From: Aplectana chamaeleonis
Lineage: Eukaryota; Nematoda; Chromadorea; Rhabditida; Cosmocercidae
Direction: 5' to 3'
Assembly: GCA_029168955.1 (NCBI GenBank)
Contig: JAPDOI010000040.1
Coordinates: forward strand, 2,716,501-2,780,500
Length of the DNA stretch: 64,000 nucleotides
In this document: in pieces, positions 1 to 31,140 of the stretch
How positions within the stretch are numbered: the stretch's first letter is position 1
Layout of the letters: each line of letters begins with the position of its first letter
Notes under the pieces: model-generated
What the model was told of the DNA's origin: nothing
What the model saw: only the letters and a program-made list of their open reading frames with translations
Database searches by the model: none
Translations under genes and position numbers: made by a program

Positions 1-1495
1 TTCATCGGATTGCGGAGCCGACATAAGGCTATCGCGGGGCCACTGCGTCGCACACCACTTTTCCACGATCGCGGAGCCGCCAATCAACTGCCGATACCCC
101 ATCGCGAAACCAGCGAGAATCTCGGGGCTACCGCGAAACCAGCAGTACAGTACTGCCCCGGCGACGTGCTCTGACGTCGCCCTCTCTTATCCAATCCGTC
201 CCACACCATGGGGCAGGCAGCGACCTTCCGATGGCCATCGTCTAATTGTTCGTATGACGGGCAATCACGCACAGAGATTTTTCGCCGTCTTCAGTTGTTC
301 CAGTAACAATTTAGGTGTCATCGTATTGGCTAAAGAATAGGGTGTACTTAAAGCTTTACACAGTCCTTCGCGCTACCAGGAAAATGAGAAAACGTCTGTT
401 CTCCTTATTTTCAACCAAAAAGTTATTCTTTTTAGACATTAGTTGTCTGTTTCGAATCGATGACTCACTTATACTTTATGCATTACGATGACATTTTAAT
501 TAACGCCTAAACAACTGAAGGCGGCGAAAATTTTGGAAGAAAACTTACCGTCTCTGAACATGATCCCGGTCATGCGGGCGATTGGACGGTGGTCATACGA
601 AGGTCGATGCCTGCTTAATGAGCTGGGAGAGACTGGATGAGAAAGGGCCACGACTCCAAATAGCGTCCTGTGAAGTTGTTCTTTGGAAACCACCACGACG
701 CCATCCAGATGCTTCGCTCAGGCCATATGCACAAAGATTCTGATGACTTGAAGCACGTTTTTGTTCGTCCCTCTTATAGTTCTGAGCTTCGGAATCAGCT
801 GCACGAGGTTCGGAAGACAGATGAGACCGCCGTCATATATAAGGGGAAGTCATGAGGAGCAGCGAGATTCCAAAAAGGGGGGGGGTCGGATGCGTCGGCG
901 GGAGACGGCGCTGGCTCACCGCAGCCCCTCTCATCCCCTTCTCGTTTCTCTCCATCCAAGAAATGTAAGCGGCTCGCCTTTAATTTCAAAAAGTACTCTA
1001 CAATGCATTTACTGTAACGCGCGCTCAATCAGGGATGAACTAGCTTCTCTAAATGCGCTACCTGAGTTCTCATCGCCTAATATAGTTGTGATAAGAGAAA
1101 CGAGGGTTGCTCAGGACGATTTGGATTCACCCCTTACATTTGATAACGCTTATGAGGTGTACAGACGTGACCGATCCACTAGAGCGCTCGGTGGCGGAGT
1201 AGCAGTGATCGTAAAGAGGCATATTTTGGTTGCAGAGCCTATACCTAAGTCTTTTTAATTTTGTTATGAACTACTGTATCTCGACTTTGTTCTCGATTGT
1301 GCTCATGTTTTCGATTAATTGCAGTATACTGGAGACCATAAACTTCGGTATTCAGAGAAGCCAAGAATCGCTCGTGTTGCTCGATACTGTAGAGGACTGG
1401 CGTTTAGGGCAGTTGCCGTCCATAATTGTCGGTGATCTCAATTACCCGTTTGCCTCCAATGACTTTCGAATTTCACTTCTTCATTCCGGAATTTT

Positions 1496-1921
1496 CTAGA
1501 CAATTCTGTTTTTTTTTAATTGATTTTTAGCCCCACGCGCGGGCGCAATGTGCTTGGCTTGCTCCTGTGTAACGATCTTGCTTTCATAGCTGAATGGGAA
1601 CTTCGATCCAACTTCTGCACTAGTGAACTTTGTAGCATAGCCTTCCTGATTGCAGGTGAAGCTCACGTTCCTCAAAAGAACCGCTGTTTCGATTTCCGGA
1701 AAGCGAACTGGGTTCAGGTCAATTTTGGGTAATGGAAATGAACTGGGAAGAATATTTTTTCCGATTACCGGAACATTGATTTTCTGTATGACGCTTTTAT
1801 TACATATGTATGTTGCCGACGTGGCGTACATGTCGTAATGGAGAAGTGTATTCCACATCGAAAACAAGGCACAAATACCAACAACATTCCGTAACATTTC
1901 CATCAGCCCGCTAGAAAGCAT
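1496..1921 (-). CDS. Unrecognised 141-residue open frame lying within a LINE relic
   Basis: An uninterrupted minus-strand frame of 141 codons in AT-rich DNA, starting MLSSGLMEMLRNVV and ending KKNRIV before a TAG. Residues 8-30 are hydrophobic enough to be a signal peptide or anchor. The rest has an extracellular look: a Cys in TYICNKS and another in VSFTCNQEG, with scattered prolines. It sits between the endonuclease and reverse-transcriptase relics of a plus-strand LINE, so it was probably brought in by a later insertion, or it could be an exon of a gene on the other strand. I recognise no family and no neighbouring exon. It may be a chance frame. Confidence 0.25.
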   Translation of the reverse strand: MLSSGLMEMLRNVVGICALFSMWNTLLHYDMYATSATYICNKSVIQKINVPVIGKNILPSSFPLPKIDLNPVRFPEIETAVLLRNVSFTCNQEGYATKFTSAEVGSKFPFSYESKIVTQEQAKHIAPARGAKNQLKKNRIV

Positions 1922-2520
1922 TTTTTTTTGGCGTGACCGTTTTCTTCCAGACGGAGCCTAGCCTTTAGCAAGTGCGCAAAGATTTTGAGAAGGAATCGCC
2001 AAAAACCATGTAAAGCGGCTTATTTGCTCAGGAAATCGGAAAAAACTTTTTGAAATATATGAATACTAGGATGAAGGCGCGCAAGGGTACTACTGCTCCT
2101 AAAAATGAAGAGGGCGAGATCATTGCTGATGATCGGCAAAAGTGCGTTAACTACTTCTCTTAGGCGTGCATCCACGACAATGGCACAGCGCCCTCTTTCC
2201 CTTCCCGAGGCTTACAGAGATTGTATTCCACTGTTATTAACTACTGCGAAGTTGTAATGGTTGTCATAAGGAAGCTTAGCGATGAAATTCGGTTAACCCC
2301 TGACCCCATGCCCTCCTACTTCATCAGAAGAGCAGCTTACGGGCTATGTTTTCCCCCTCTCTTGCATCTTCAGCCACAGTCTTGCGCTGGGGGCTCTGCC
2401 GGCTGCATGGAAAATTGCGGTGGTAACTCCATTTCTCAAAAAAAAAACGCCAGCCATTCAGGTTTCAGACTATCGTCCTCTGGTCCTCTTCGATTTGTAA
2501 GGTTCTTGAGATCATATTCT

Positions 2521-2562
2521 AAGATTGTATTTATTTATTTATTTATTTATTTATTTATAGAT
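2521..2562. repeat. (TTTA)n microsatellite
   Basis: About eight perfect copies of TTTA interrupt the reverse-transcriptase relic of the left LINE. Confidence 0.9.
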
Positions 2563-2668
2563 ACGTCGTAAACGACGCGACAAAACGTCGAATGAACAGA
2601 TCTGGTGTACAAATTCAACATACGAAACAAAAAGAAATCAGATAGAATGTATCCAAGTTTTGCGCATT

Positions 2669-2802
2669 GGGGGAGTTTGCGATGCTATTCCTAGCGATAA
2701 CCTTTTCAACAGGGAAGGTCAATGGCGGAGACGCAGGGGGAGTTTGCGATGTTATTCCTAGCAATAACCTTTTCAACAGGGGAGGTCAATGGCGGAGACG
2801 CA
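2669..2802. repeat. 67-bp tandem duplication, two copies
   Basis: Two head-to-tail units (2669-2735 and 2736-2802) differ at only a few positions. Both begin GGGGGAGTTTGCGATG and end in GGCGGAGACGCA. The duplication lies inside the dead LINE, so it is likely a local replication slip. Confidence 0.9.
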
Positions 2803-3599
2803 TAAAGTATATATCAGTAACGAACTAGCATCAAAACAATGGATATACTCACCTATTCTTGCTCACCTCACATCAAAAACCCTTCTTGACCTTGCGCAGT
2901 ACGGTTCTCTGCCCGGAAGACCAACACTATCCCAATTCGTTCCCTCGTTCCACGACTGGTGTTCATCTGCCCGCGAGGACTGCCAAACTGAGATCGTTAC
3001 ATCGACTACGCTCAGGCTTTTGACACCGTTTGTCATCAGAAATTGCCTCTGGAACTTGAAGGCTATGGTATTTGCGGTGACATTTGAAAGTGGCTGGAAT
3101 CCTTCCTGACTCCTCGCGATTTTCAAGTCAAAATCGGCGACTCTTGTTCTCGTCCATGCCAAATTGCCAGCGGGTTGCCTCAATGTAGTAATTTGGGTCC
3201 CTTGCTCTTTCTTATTTATGTGAATTATATCAAGGAGGGGTTGTCGAGCGTATGTAAACTTTTTGCAGATGATCTGGAAATATATCGTCCTCTTCACAAT
3301 CCTCCTGCCGATCCTCATGAGTCACTCGACACTCTGCACGCTCTCGACAACACTGTTTTCAGTTCAAACGTGCATTCACCTCAGAATCCAGCGCACGACA
3401 TTCTTTTGCGTTCAGGGTTATCCTAATTTGAATTAAATCGTCTTCGCAAATTGTCGAGGCCGGAAATTTCTCGATTTTCAAGCACAGACTATCCATGCTT
3501 GATCTCAGGTCGGTACACAGGAGTGATGATATTCCTTTTGCTGAAGCTTCAAATTCAGGGTGCTATTGACACGAGTGTTTTTTGTATGTCTGGAGCTCT

Positions 3600-3910
3600 A
3601 CCTCTTTAGGTCACTGTTACACTCTGCCACAGCCTGTCGCGGTCGCAGACCAGAGCGACGTCGCAGTGGCTGAGGGCCGGTTGTACTATGCCATGCATCA
3701 CACCAACTTAGGCCTCTTAAGAGCCTTTCAGAGTGGCGTCGCAGAAAAATTCGCTGCGACGTGGTGAGAGATGGAGGGTGCTACGCAGCGCAAACCGTGC
3801 CGCGCGACGGGAGCGAACGTCGCGCTTTCAGAGTGGGAGCGACGGCGCGAGCTGGGAGCGACGTTCTGCGACGTGTTGCGACGTTTTGCGAGGCAAATGG
3901 CCTTGACCAT
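3600..3910. repeat. GC-rich foldback-like repeat
   Basis: The stretch is dominated by short inverted GTCGCxxCGAC-type words (for example CTGTCGCGGTCGCAGACC near 3633 and GGAGCGACGTTCTGCGAC near 3859). Its ends read in opposite senses (GGCGTCGCAG against CTGCGACG). It looks like a MITE, but I could not fix clean termini. No coding gene is visible here. Confidence 0.4.
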
Positions 3911-4345
3911 TTTTGTCGCTGTCGCTGTAGTTTCTTCATATTAGTCAGTGTTCCTTCGCTGCTATCTCGTATTAGTTAGTGTTCCTTCGTTACTATCTGC
4001 CCATTAACTCTCTGTAGAACCATTTTTTTGCTTATTTCACTAGATGTTTGCCATCCAGGATAAATTTCGTTATGGTATTCAATTGTTTATCCAGGATTTA
4101 TCTCCTCATGTCACTTGATTTGTCATCCAGAATTTATTTAGTCATGGCGTTTAATATTTTTTTGTTGTGGACACCATTATTATTAAGCAAATCTTTTCAG
4201 TTGAAGGTGATTCTACTGGTGGTAGTGTCTCCTGGTATAATATTCGAAACCTATAAATCGTTTTTGTTGATCGATTCCAGAAAGTCTGCGATGGCAGAAC
4301 ACGCGAGGGACGGCACGCCAATATGTTTTTGCGCTCTGATCAAAC

Positions 4346-4893
4346 TTAAAGGCAGTGGTCGCGCTCAAATAAGCTCGTCTTCTTTTCCTCTCTAAACCCT
4401 TTTCTGGGCATAGAGTAGTAGAACCTATGAGAAAAAATCGCGGAAAAAAACGCTGTTCTGGGCCAAATTTGAAGCCTGAACTTTCTTGTCTTTTGATGGT
4501 GGACGAGTGCACCCCACATCATCGGCATCGATGATCTCTAATATCAAGAACATCAGCTGGCTTGAAATCGAATTTCAATCAATGAACCTTCGAATTTATG
4601 TACACATCTAGTCAAAAACATTGACTAAAGTGCTTTCATGCATTGTTCAACTGTTTTTATTAGGTAAATTTGCATTTATTTCTTCCTCTGAGTGTCGATG
4701 ATTTTCGACTGCTTGGCATGAGATTGCGATCTTTCTGTGCACGTGTGCACGAACTGGAATCTTAGGGTCTTAATAACTCAAATTCTAGCCCGTTTTTCAC
4801 CGCGCTACCTTCATAGTTTTTGAGCTATTTTTGATCTAAGCTGATTTTTGTAGTTTTTTCGATAACGTTTTTCATCGTGACCACTGCCTTTAA
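4346..4893. mobile_element. 0.55-kb TTAA-flanked non-autonomous DNA element, copy 1
   Basis: The element begins TTAAAGGCAGTGGTCGCG and ends with the reverse complement (CGTGACCACTGCCTTTAA), flanked by TTAA at both ends. A second copy lies in inverted orientation at 62540-63093 and shares nearly all landmarks, including GTGCACGTGTGCACGAA, a CATCGGCATCGATG stretch and ACAGTTTTTATTAGGTAAAT. A third, more diverged copy is at 11156-11714. Terminal inverted repeats, defined length and no coding capacity indicate a MITE. A TTAA target would fit piggyBac-type mobilisation; a TA target (Tc1/mariner-like) is the alternative. Confidence 0.85.
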
Positions 4894-5089
4894 AGGGCAG
4901 CGAAGAAATAAGAGACTCTGAGAAAGAAATATGACGTGGCGGCAATCGATAGGCCACGCCTTTTTTCACTCGCTCTGAGGAGCGATGCAGCGAATTTCGC
5001 AGCGAGACCACTCTGAAAGGCACTTTACAGAGTGCGATTGCTGATCGCCGCGATGGCATGTTTTGAATGCAGATAGCCGTGCGACGCGA

Positions 5090-5880
5090 TCTCGATCGAT
5101 GCTCATGGTTATCGTCCCATCGTGTCGCACAGCGATCGAACTCTGAAAAGACCTTAGGTCAATGGTATACATTGTCGCTGTCATGAGCGACAGTCATGAC
5201 ATTCAGCACAAATCGTGGGGGGACCGGCATCGAAGCAATGGCACTGGCCGTTGTAAAAACAGTTGTTGCGTGTCCGTCGCAGCGACGTGTCGCGGAGGGT
5301 TGACATACTGCAAATGTGCCGATGCCTGTCGTTCGCCATCGCCCGCTATATATCAATAACCCGGAATCAACAGCAAATCAGTTCACTTTCAAGTATATAA
5401 AGAAGCAGGCCTGAAGATTTATACATTCAAGATGAGGTGAAGACCCCAGGAGAGGGAAGAAAGAACTACAGAAAAAAGATGAAAAGTAGAGGAAACTCGC
5501 ACTAAACCAATTACTTCGTCGCTCTCGCGGGCATCGGTCACAGTGCGCAGCACTGCGACCGATGCCCGCAACAGCGCTCGATTGCCGCACGGTTTTAACA
5601 TTTGTGAACCCATCTGCAATCCTACGACGCTACCGGCAAATGCAAAGTGTTCCCGCAACAGCTCTTTTCATGGTGAGAGTGTGGGTCCCGACACGATTCG
5701 CAACAGATGAGCGAATCTGTCGCGGTCGCAGACTGGAGGTACCTCTAACAATGGCCCTACAGGCTATGAAACGGCGAAATTCACTTGGTTCCTACGCGTG
5801 CTGGTGTGGAGCGGAGGTCAGAAACAGTACGGCAGAAGGAGGCCAAGGCGAAGTGATGTGAATTTCGGCGTTTTATAGAG
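5090..5880. repeat. Dispersed GTCGC-rich repeat shared with 50.6-51.4 kb
   Basis: The part near 5748-5875 (CAGGCTATGAAACGGCG, CCTACGCGTGCTGGTG, TTTTATAGAGGGTAT) recurs almost word for word at 51246-51410. The earlier part contains inverted GTCGCTGTC/GACAGCGAC words. It is a transposon-derived repeat with no gene seen. Confidence 0.6.
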
Positions 5881-5888
5881 GGTATATA

Positions 5889-7525
5889 CTGTGCTTATCT
5901 GGGCCGAATTCCGGTCCGCAATTGCGTCTCGAATTACGTGAGATTTTGGCCGAGCCGCGCGGATACATTTTAGCAGGAGATTTTGCCCGCGAGAGAATTT
6001 ACCCGCGAGCAGGGGAGAAAATACCCGCAAGGAGGGCAGAAAATTCCCGTCGCGAGGGCGAGATTTCGCTTGCGCTAGAAAACATCATGCTAGCAACAAG
6101 TGGTGCTCCGTTCACTTCTCTGCTGCTGTTTCTCCATTTTTTGCCTGAGTCTAAACCTAAGCCTACTGCCATCGATTTTGGATGGATCTGCGAAAGACCG
6201 CTACATAACACCGGCAGAGCTGGAACTACAGCGCAAGATTCAAGAAGAAATCCAACAGTTCTCTTCCATTCCTGACACTGTGATCACGCTGAGAACGTGC
6301 AAAAGATATTTGGACTCCCTAGCCAGGCTTATTGCTCTGCCTTGATATCACCCAGTTACTTTTGATAAAGTTACTTACCTCGGTGATTACCTCAGGGCAA
6401 CACCATTTGTCCAACTTCAGAGAAGTTGAATAGACGGGTATGCTAGGGGTTAGAATGCATTCTACTATTTACCTTATTTTCCTTCTCCGAATGATGTTTG
6501 AGCAACTAAATTATTTCATAGTTTTGTTCTTTGTTCAGTTTTTCGCACAATAAAATTATCTACGAAACTATGCAGTTTGGGCGAGGTTTCGATACACTTA
6601 TACCGTGGGTACGCGTGTGCTAGCGTTGAATGTTTCATCCCAACAGGTTGCGGTAGGCAGTTGAAGGCACTGTTCGCGATAAACTTCATCCTCAAATTTT
6701 CCATGGCAAGCGCTTCTCGTGGCTCTCAGATGCAGAACAGCGTCAAAAAAACTGAACGAAAAGCTACCCAGGAGCCGCAAAACGGCTTCGAAAAGTGGGC
6801 AAACCCCGCCGCTGTGGGCAAGTCCCGCCCCTTTCCTCCCCTCCACGTGAACAAAGGGACACTCGAAATCGTGAGTTGAGCGATGATTTCCGATCAAAAG
6901 CCCCGTTCTTCCCTTCATTCTCAACTTCTCTCTTTACTCAGGTCAGCTCGCATACATCGGCTGCAAAAGACGGAAGCTACAAGCCTCGTACAACTCGTCC
7001 ACCATTTTCCCTAGCTCAATTTTTGAGGGACCATAACTCCATTCCCAGAAGGTCTTGTACGATTCCAGAAGGATCATTGCAATCAGAATGGGACCGGTTT
7101 CAAGATAGGCTAAAAAACAAAAAAGCGATTTCTATCGCGAACAGTGCCTTTAATCATAAGGCAGGGTCATAGAAGAACTGTATTTTCAATGCGGGCATTT
7201 CCTCTCCACGTGGCGGGCAATTTCTCCCTCCTAGCGGGCATATTCTCCACGCGCTACGCATCGGGCAAATTCTCCGTAAACGTGCGTCTCGACACGCTTT
7301 GCGGCCACACGCTCTCGAGTCAGTCGAGTTTCAAGCGCCAAAGCCGACTTTTTTCATACCGTTTTCTCCAATTTCGTTTAGTTTCCGGTCTCTGAAACCC
7401 ACCTGGAGCCAACAGATTTTGAGTCGTAAGAGTTTCCAGCGCGGCTCCGACTCGAAAGCGCGCGGCCGCAAAGCGTGTCGAGACGCAATTGCGGACCGGA
7501 ATTTGGCCCAGAGAAGCACAGTACA
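5889..7525. mobile_element. 1.6-kb element with long terminal inverted repeats
   Basis: The left end (TGTGCTTATCTGGGCCGAAT, then TCCGGTCCGCAATTGCGTCT) is the inverse of the right end at about 7470-7525. Near both ends are runs of short GC-rich repeats of opposite sense (left CCCGCGAG-type words at 5980-6060, right GCGGGCA-type words at 7190-7270). Nested inside is a smaller inverted-repeat element at about 6659-7155 with ends TTGAAGGCACTGTTCGCGAT. A compact 0.3-kb relative of the outer element stands alone at 43628-43925. No transposase is visible. Confidence 0.75.
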
Positions 7526-8578
7526 GTGCGTATACTTCTTTATTGTAAAATAAAGCTATTAAGTGAGATAGTAAAGATAAAAAGTAAAACCAAAAAAGGC
7601 AAAGAAAATTTATAAGCGGGGACATCATCGCCTTCGCACCATCGATTTATAGAAGCTAAATGGCTGTAGGGCTCAACTAATCCGCCTTATTGTTCGCTAC
7701 AAGTGAGTTCCAAAGTTTGGGGAATAGTTGTTCAATATGCTATTTGTAAGTGATCCGTACATCGGGCCGATTTAAAGCCCAGCGCACTTCGTTTGTTGTT
7801 TTTTCGCGGATTCCAATGTAGTTCAAAATATTTATGTCTGTTTCCATAACTTATTGCCGATCCTGCAATGCCCAACAGCCAACTATGTAACGTTTGATTT
7901 AACTAATTGGCTCAAAAATGGTTCACGCGGAAATATATTGTTTAACTCGAGGTGTTTTGTGTCGTTCTGAATTTTTTTAGAAAGTTCTTAGTTGTCCTGA
8001 TGTTGGGACCTATTGAGAAAATGAAGCATCGAGCTCACGAACGAACTTTAAGGACGGACAGCGATTGATAGGATCAGTTTCAGTGATCCGCTGATGGATG
8101 CGGCAAATCGCGCTCTACGGTCAAGACTACAGTATTGAAATCCCACCTTTAAGAAGACCTTTGCTTTTTTTTCATTTTCTACTCTTAAAAAAATGTTGAA
8201 TGTTCCTTATTTATTTTTGTGCTTTTCTCTGTATCATTCTAAGTGGCTGCTATGTAATCTATTTTCCCAATAAGGACTTGAGTGTCTCTATTATAAGCAT
8301 TAAATAGAGCCCAAGTAGTGTAAAAAGAGGTTTGAAAAAAAATTGTGGAGATTTTTTCTTGCTTCTTTCTTCCTATGCTCATTGTCAGAATTGTGCATCA
8401 TTCAAAACATTGTCGTTATTTTTCAGACCGTCAAAATCATAAGTTTTGCAAATAGCTATATTTATAAATGCCGCTGTAGAGGTTTCTTCTTTGCGTTTTT
8501 ATGGCATGATGATCTTATTGTTTTTCCACGTGATGTATTTCACATCATGACCATTTTGAAATGCCTTGACAGCAGCAA

Positions 8579-8593
8579 TTTTCAGCGTTAAAC
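8579..8593 (+). promoter_or_regulatory. Splice acceptor just before the lpd-6 start codon (probable trans-splice site)
   Basis: TTTTCAG ends at 8585 and is followed by only eight bases before the ATG at 8594. This is the arrangement expected where a spliced leader is added to nematode mRNA. An ordinary 5' UTR intron cannot be excluded. Confidence 0.6.
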
Positions 8594-27917
<19,324 letters not shown>

Positions 27918-28011
27918 TCGGTGTGTTGTTGTTGATTCTTATTGTTCAGTTTATTTGTTATGTTTTAGCGTTGTTATCCTTATGTTGTTGTTGACTGTAT
28001 TATACTGCTAT

Positions 28012-28017
28012 AATAAA
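28012..28017 (+). terminator. Polyadenylation signal AATAAA for lpd-6
   Basis: A canonical AATAAA lies 95 bp after the lpd-6 stop codon. Confidence 0.75.
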
Positions 28018-30339
28018 TTGTCATGAAGTCGTAACTTTCAGAAAACGGCTTTCCAAGGCGTAGCGTTGAATTCGCGACTAGTATCTCTTTTTCTTGTTGG
28101 TGTTCTTGTTCACAACGTTATACTGTCTTGAGGGAATGATTTCAGCACAAACTGGAGTTTTGAAAAATGGGCTGTTGACTGTTGTGGGGAAGGTAAAAAA
28201 GAAAAAAAATTAAGGTTTGGCAAACTTCCTTAATGCACTTGGGTAGATCAAAGACTGTAGAAAATTCTTTTTTTTTTTGGTTTTCAGAATTTAGAACATT
28301 TCCGGTCCAAGCTTTGCTCAGGGGGTTATTTGGGGCGCCGAACCCGAATATATGGTCTTCTACAGAAACCTACCGTAATCATGCAAAAATACAGAAACTA
28401 GAACTTATAATCGTGTTCAGCACCCCAAATCATACCCCTGGACAAAGTTTGGGCTGAAAGTATCCGAACTTCCAGAACTCCAAAAAACGGGCGTTTTTGA
28501 TCTGCCGAGGTGCAGTATGGATATTTAACGAACTTCAAGTGGTTTTTTCACATCTCCAACATTCAGCAGATCATAGTTTCTGAAATTACAGTTTGCGCTG
28601 ATAGCAGTCCTTAGTCAGAATACATTTTCTGTCTCGTAATTCCGTGAGATTATCATGTTTGTAGCGCTTGCTAGATGTAAAGCTACAACTTCTTTCTGGT
28701 CGTTTCTCTTGTTTTAGGGCACTGAATAGGAAGAGTTATTTGCTGAAAACGCTGCGTTCGGCCTCGTAAAGCTGTTGGAGTTTCTTTATCATTCCACCGT
28801 TAACATCCTAGACATAGTGCAATATTAGAAGATGTCGTTCATACTTCCGACGCTGAGTGGCGCGGCGAGTTGCACCGAAAGTGCATTTTGGCGCAGCACT
28901 CAGCGGCGAAATTATAAACGACATTAATTTAAAGCGGCGCGGCACAATCGCTCCGCGGCGGTAGTATGAACGACAATAGCGATAACGCGTCGTGTATGAT
29001 TCTGCTGTACTGTCGCTAAGGTTGTTCGTCTGAGAGGTTGCTGATGGCATCGGTATTGCTAATATATAATTGTTTTCTTTCATTTTACTCACAGTTCTCG
29101 ATCGTTTTCACAGAGGCATCTGTGGCTTTTGAAGCTTGTACCCCAATTGATCATACCAAGTGAGGCACCAGGAAAGTCCCTGCAGAAAAATCAGGGGTTG
29201 TTTTGAGCAAACAATCTAAGCGAGTTGATAAGGGACACTGCTGTGAGAGCACGTTTAAACTACGCTACGAGACCACTTTCAATAATCCTGAGTTGCTAGC
29301 ATCTTTCTAGCATTTCGCGGGCATTCTAACACAACTTTCTGAAAATTTCTAGAGTTCTCGACTGTGCATGAAATTTTTTGGAGTAGGGTCAAGCACCTCG
29401 TTGTGCCAGACCCCGGCGAAAATACGGCTCCCCAATAGAAATGAAATTTCGAAAAAAAAATCGTGATTCCCTTGCACTCAAAATATAATTTTTACCCTTT
29501 CGCATTGTCATTTTGTGTAGCGAACGATCTCTGAAAGTTTTCTATCATTCTGATTTGTGGTTCAAAAAAAAGTTATGTCGACCGAAATTTGAATTTTTGG
29601 ATGAACATGGACATTCTCCATGCCCGCCATATTGTGTTGTTATTGTATTGTTGGGGTAACCATGAAAGAGATACCTGCGGACACCTCCGAAGCCTGCGCT
29701 GCGTCGTGTGCGCCCTTGAGAAATGTGGTGATCGAATGGCGCACGAGACAGGCGCGCGGACTGCTGGGTGGTCCGCAGCTATCCCTTTCGCGTCTACACC
29801 CTCCATAATTAAATTGGGTGCTATGTGGGAAGGGGTCACTGTGTTATCGCACTTGGCCACTCCCATTTTCCGTGCCGCAATGACTCTCCTGATTTTGGCG
29901 GGGGAGGGAAACCCTGGGTAGGTGCTCAAATTTAGTGCGGCACAATAAAATGGGCGTGGCCAAGTCCATCGCGCCATAGTGGCCCCCCCCTTCCCACATA
30001 GCACCTGTAATTGTGCAAAATTATACTACATTTCCAGAAAATTGAATCGATCGTTTTCTCTACAGATCCCTAATGGTTTTGCGCATGGCGCAAGCGGTGC
30101 GGGCGATTCTATTCCCTCCGTCTTTCATGCGCTCTGTCACTGTCTCAAACCTCCGCTTAGCACCAGCACGCGTAGAAACCATGAGAATTTCGCGGTTTTA
30201 TAGCCTTTATGTGTCATACAGTGTTTGCATTATGCTGATTCCGTATACTCTTTGGTGATAATTTCTGGTGCAGATGTCTTCCATGTCTCGAGTATAGTAC
30301 ATACGTTGAAGCGGAAGTTTCGTGCCACTTGACTCCGAT

Positions 30340-31140
30340 GAATTTTTACCTTTCAGACTCGGCCCTTTGGTCAAACGCGATATACTGCTCGAAAGCACAA
30401 ATACTTTTCTATCTAACGTTGCCTTCCACTTGGACCAGGGCCTGCTCTTTTTCGAAATATAGTCTGTAATTCAGTGGTGATTTTCAGTACTGGGCATCTT
30501 TTAGTGCTTCTTTTTACTTTGAGGTTGACCACCAAACCTGCCAGAGCTGACAGGATATTTGGGTCATCTTGGAACTAGATGACAGCGTTTGCGGAAAATA
30601 TCGACGGAGCGTAATTATTGATTTTTTTGCAGATTTTGTGATGTTGGAACTTCTTTTCTGGCTTATCCGAGAAGTTTTGGCCTCGAAGCTCCAGAGGTAA
30701 ATATTCTTTTCATCAATTATCGATCGTTTTTCGAAAATCGACATAATGGCTAAAAATGAATTTTTAAAAAACTATCGATAATTGACGGAAATATGTAACT
30801 TTCGAGTGGGGACTTGGCCACTATACCCAACTTCGATGATTCGAGGCCAAAACTTCTTTGTCGAGCTCCGTAGAAATTTTCCGCAAACGCTATTATCTAG
30901 TTCTAAGGTGTTTCAAATATGCTGTCAACTCCGGCAGGTTCGATGGTTTACCTCCAAGTGAACACAAGCACTCGAAGATGCTGAGTACTGAAGATTGCCA
31001 TTGATTTATTCTTACATATAGCATATATTTCGTAAATGAGCAGGCTTTTGCCCTAGTGGAAGGCAGCGTTAGATAGAAAAGAATTTGCTTTCAATCTGTA
31101 TATCGCATCAAGACGAACGCTGAAAGGTTTGAAAATCTCT
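30340..31140. mobile_element. 0.8-kb foldback with arms of about 350 bp
   Basis: Paired landmarks run outward to inward: GATATACTGC with its inverse at 31100; CTAACGTTGCCTTCCACTTG with AGTGGAAGGCAGCGTTAG; AACCTGCCAGAGCTGACAG with its inverse near 30931; GCGTTTGCGGAAAAT with ATTTTCCGCAAACGC; AAGTTTTGGCCTCGAAGC with TCGAGGCCAAAACTT. The centre near 30715-30785 has ATCGATAATT words. It has no ORF of note. Confidence 0.85.

Larger units (their letters stand above)
500..3425 (+). mobile_element. Decayed APE-type LINE (endonuclease and reverse transcriptase relics)
   Basis: A broken non-LTR retrotransposon is readable in pieces on the plus strand. At about 500-855 there is an ORF1-like stretch ending in a VFVRPSYS segment, typical of the RNA-binding C-terminus of LINE ORF1 proteins. 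At 965-1257 the endonuclease start is readable (CNARSIRDELASL, then GGGVAVIVKR), and at 1322-1497 the endonuclease motif IIVGDLNYP. At 2221-2500 an early reverse-transcriptase stretch (PSYFIRRAAYGLCFP) appears, and at 2985-3420 the YAQAFDTV and LFADDLEIY catalytic region. Each piece is in a different frame or ends in stops, so the copy is dead. Insertions lie inside it: a minus-strand ORF at 1496-1921 and a 67-bp tandem duplication at 2669-2802. It is not closely similar to the 17-24 kb LINE family. The RT core resembles the fragment at 12.1-13.0 kb in style (FADD, short loops). Confidence 0.8.
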
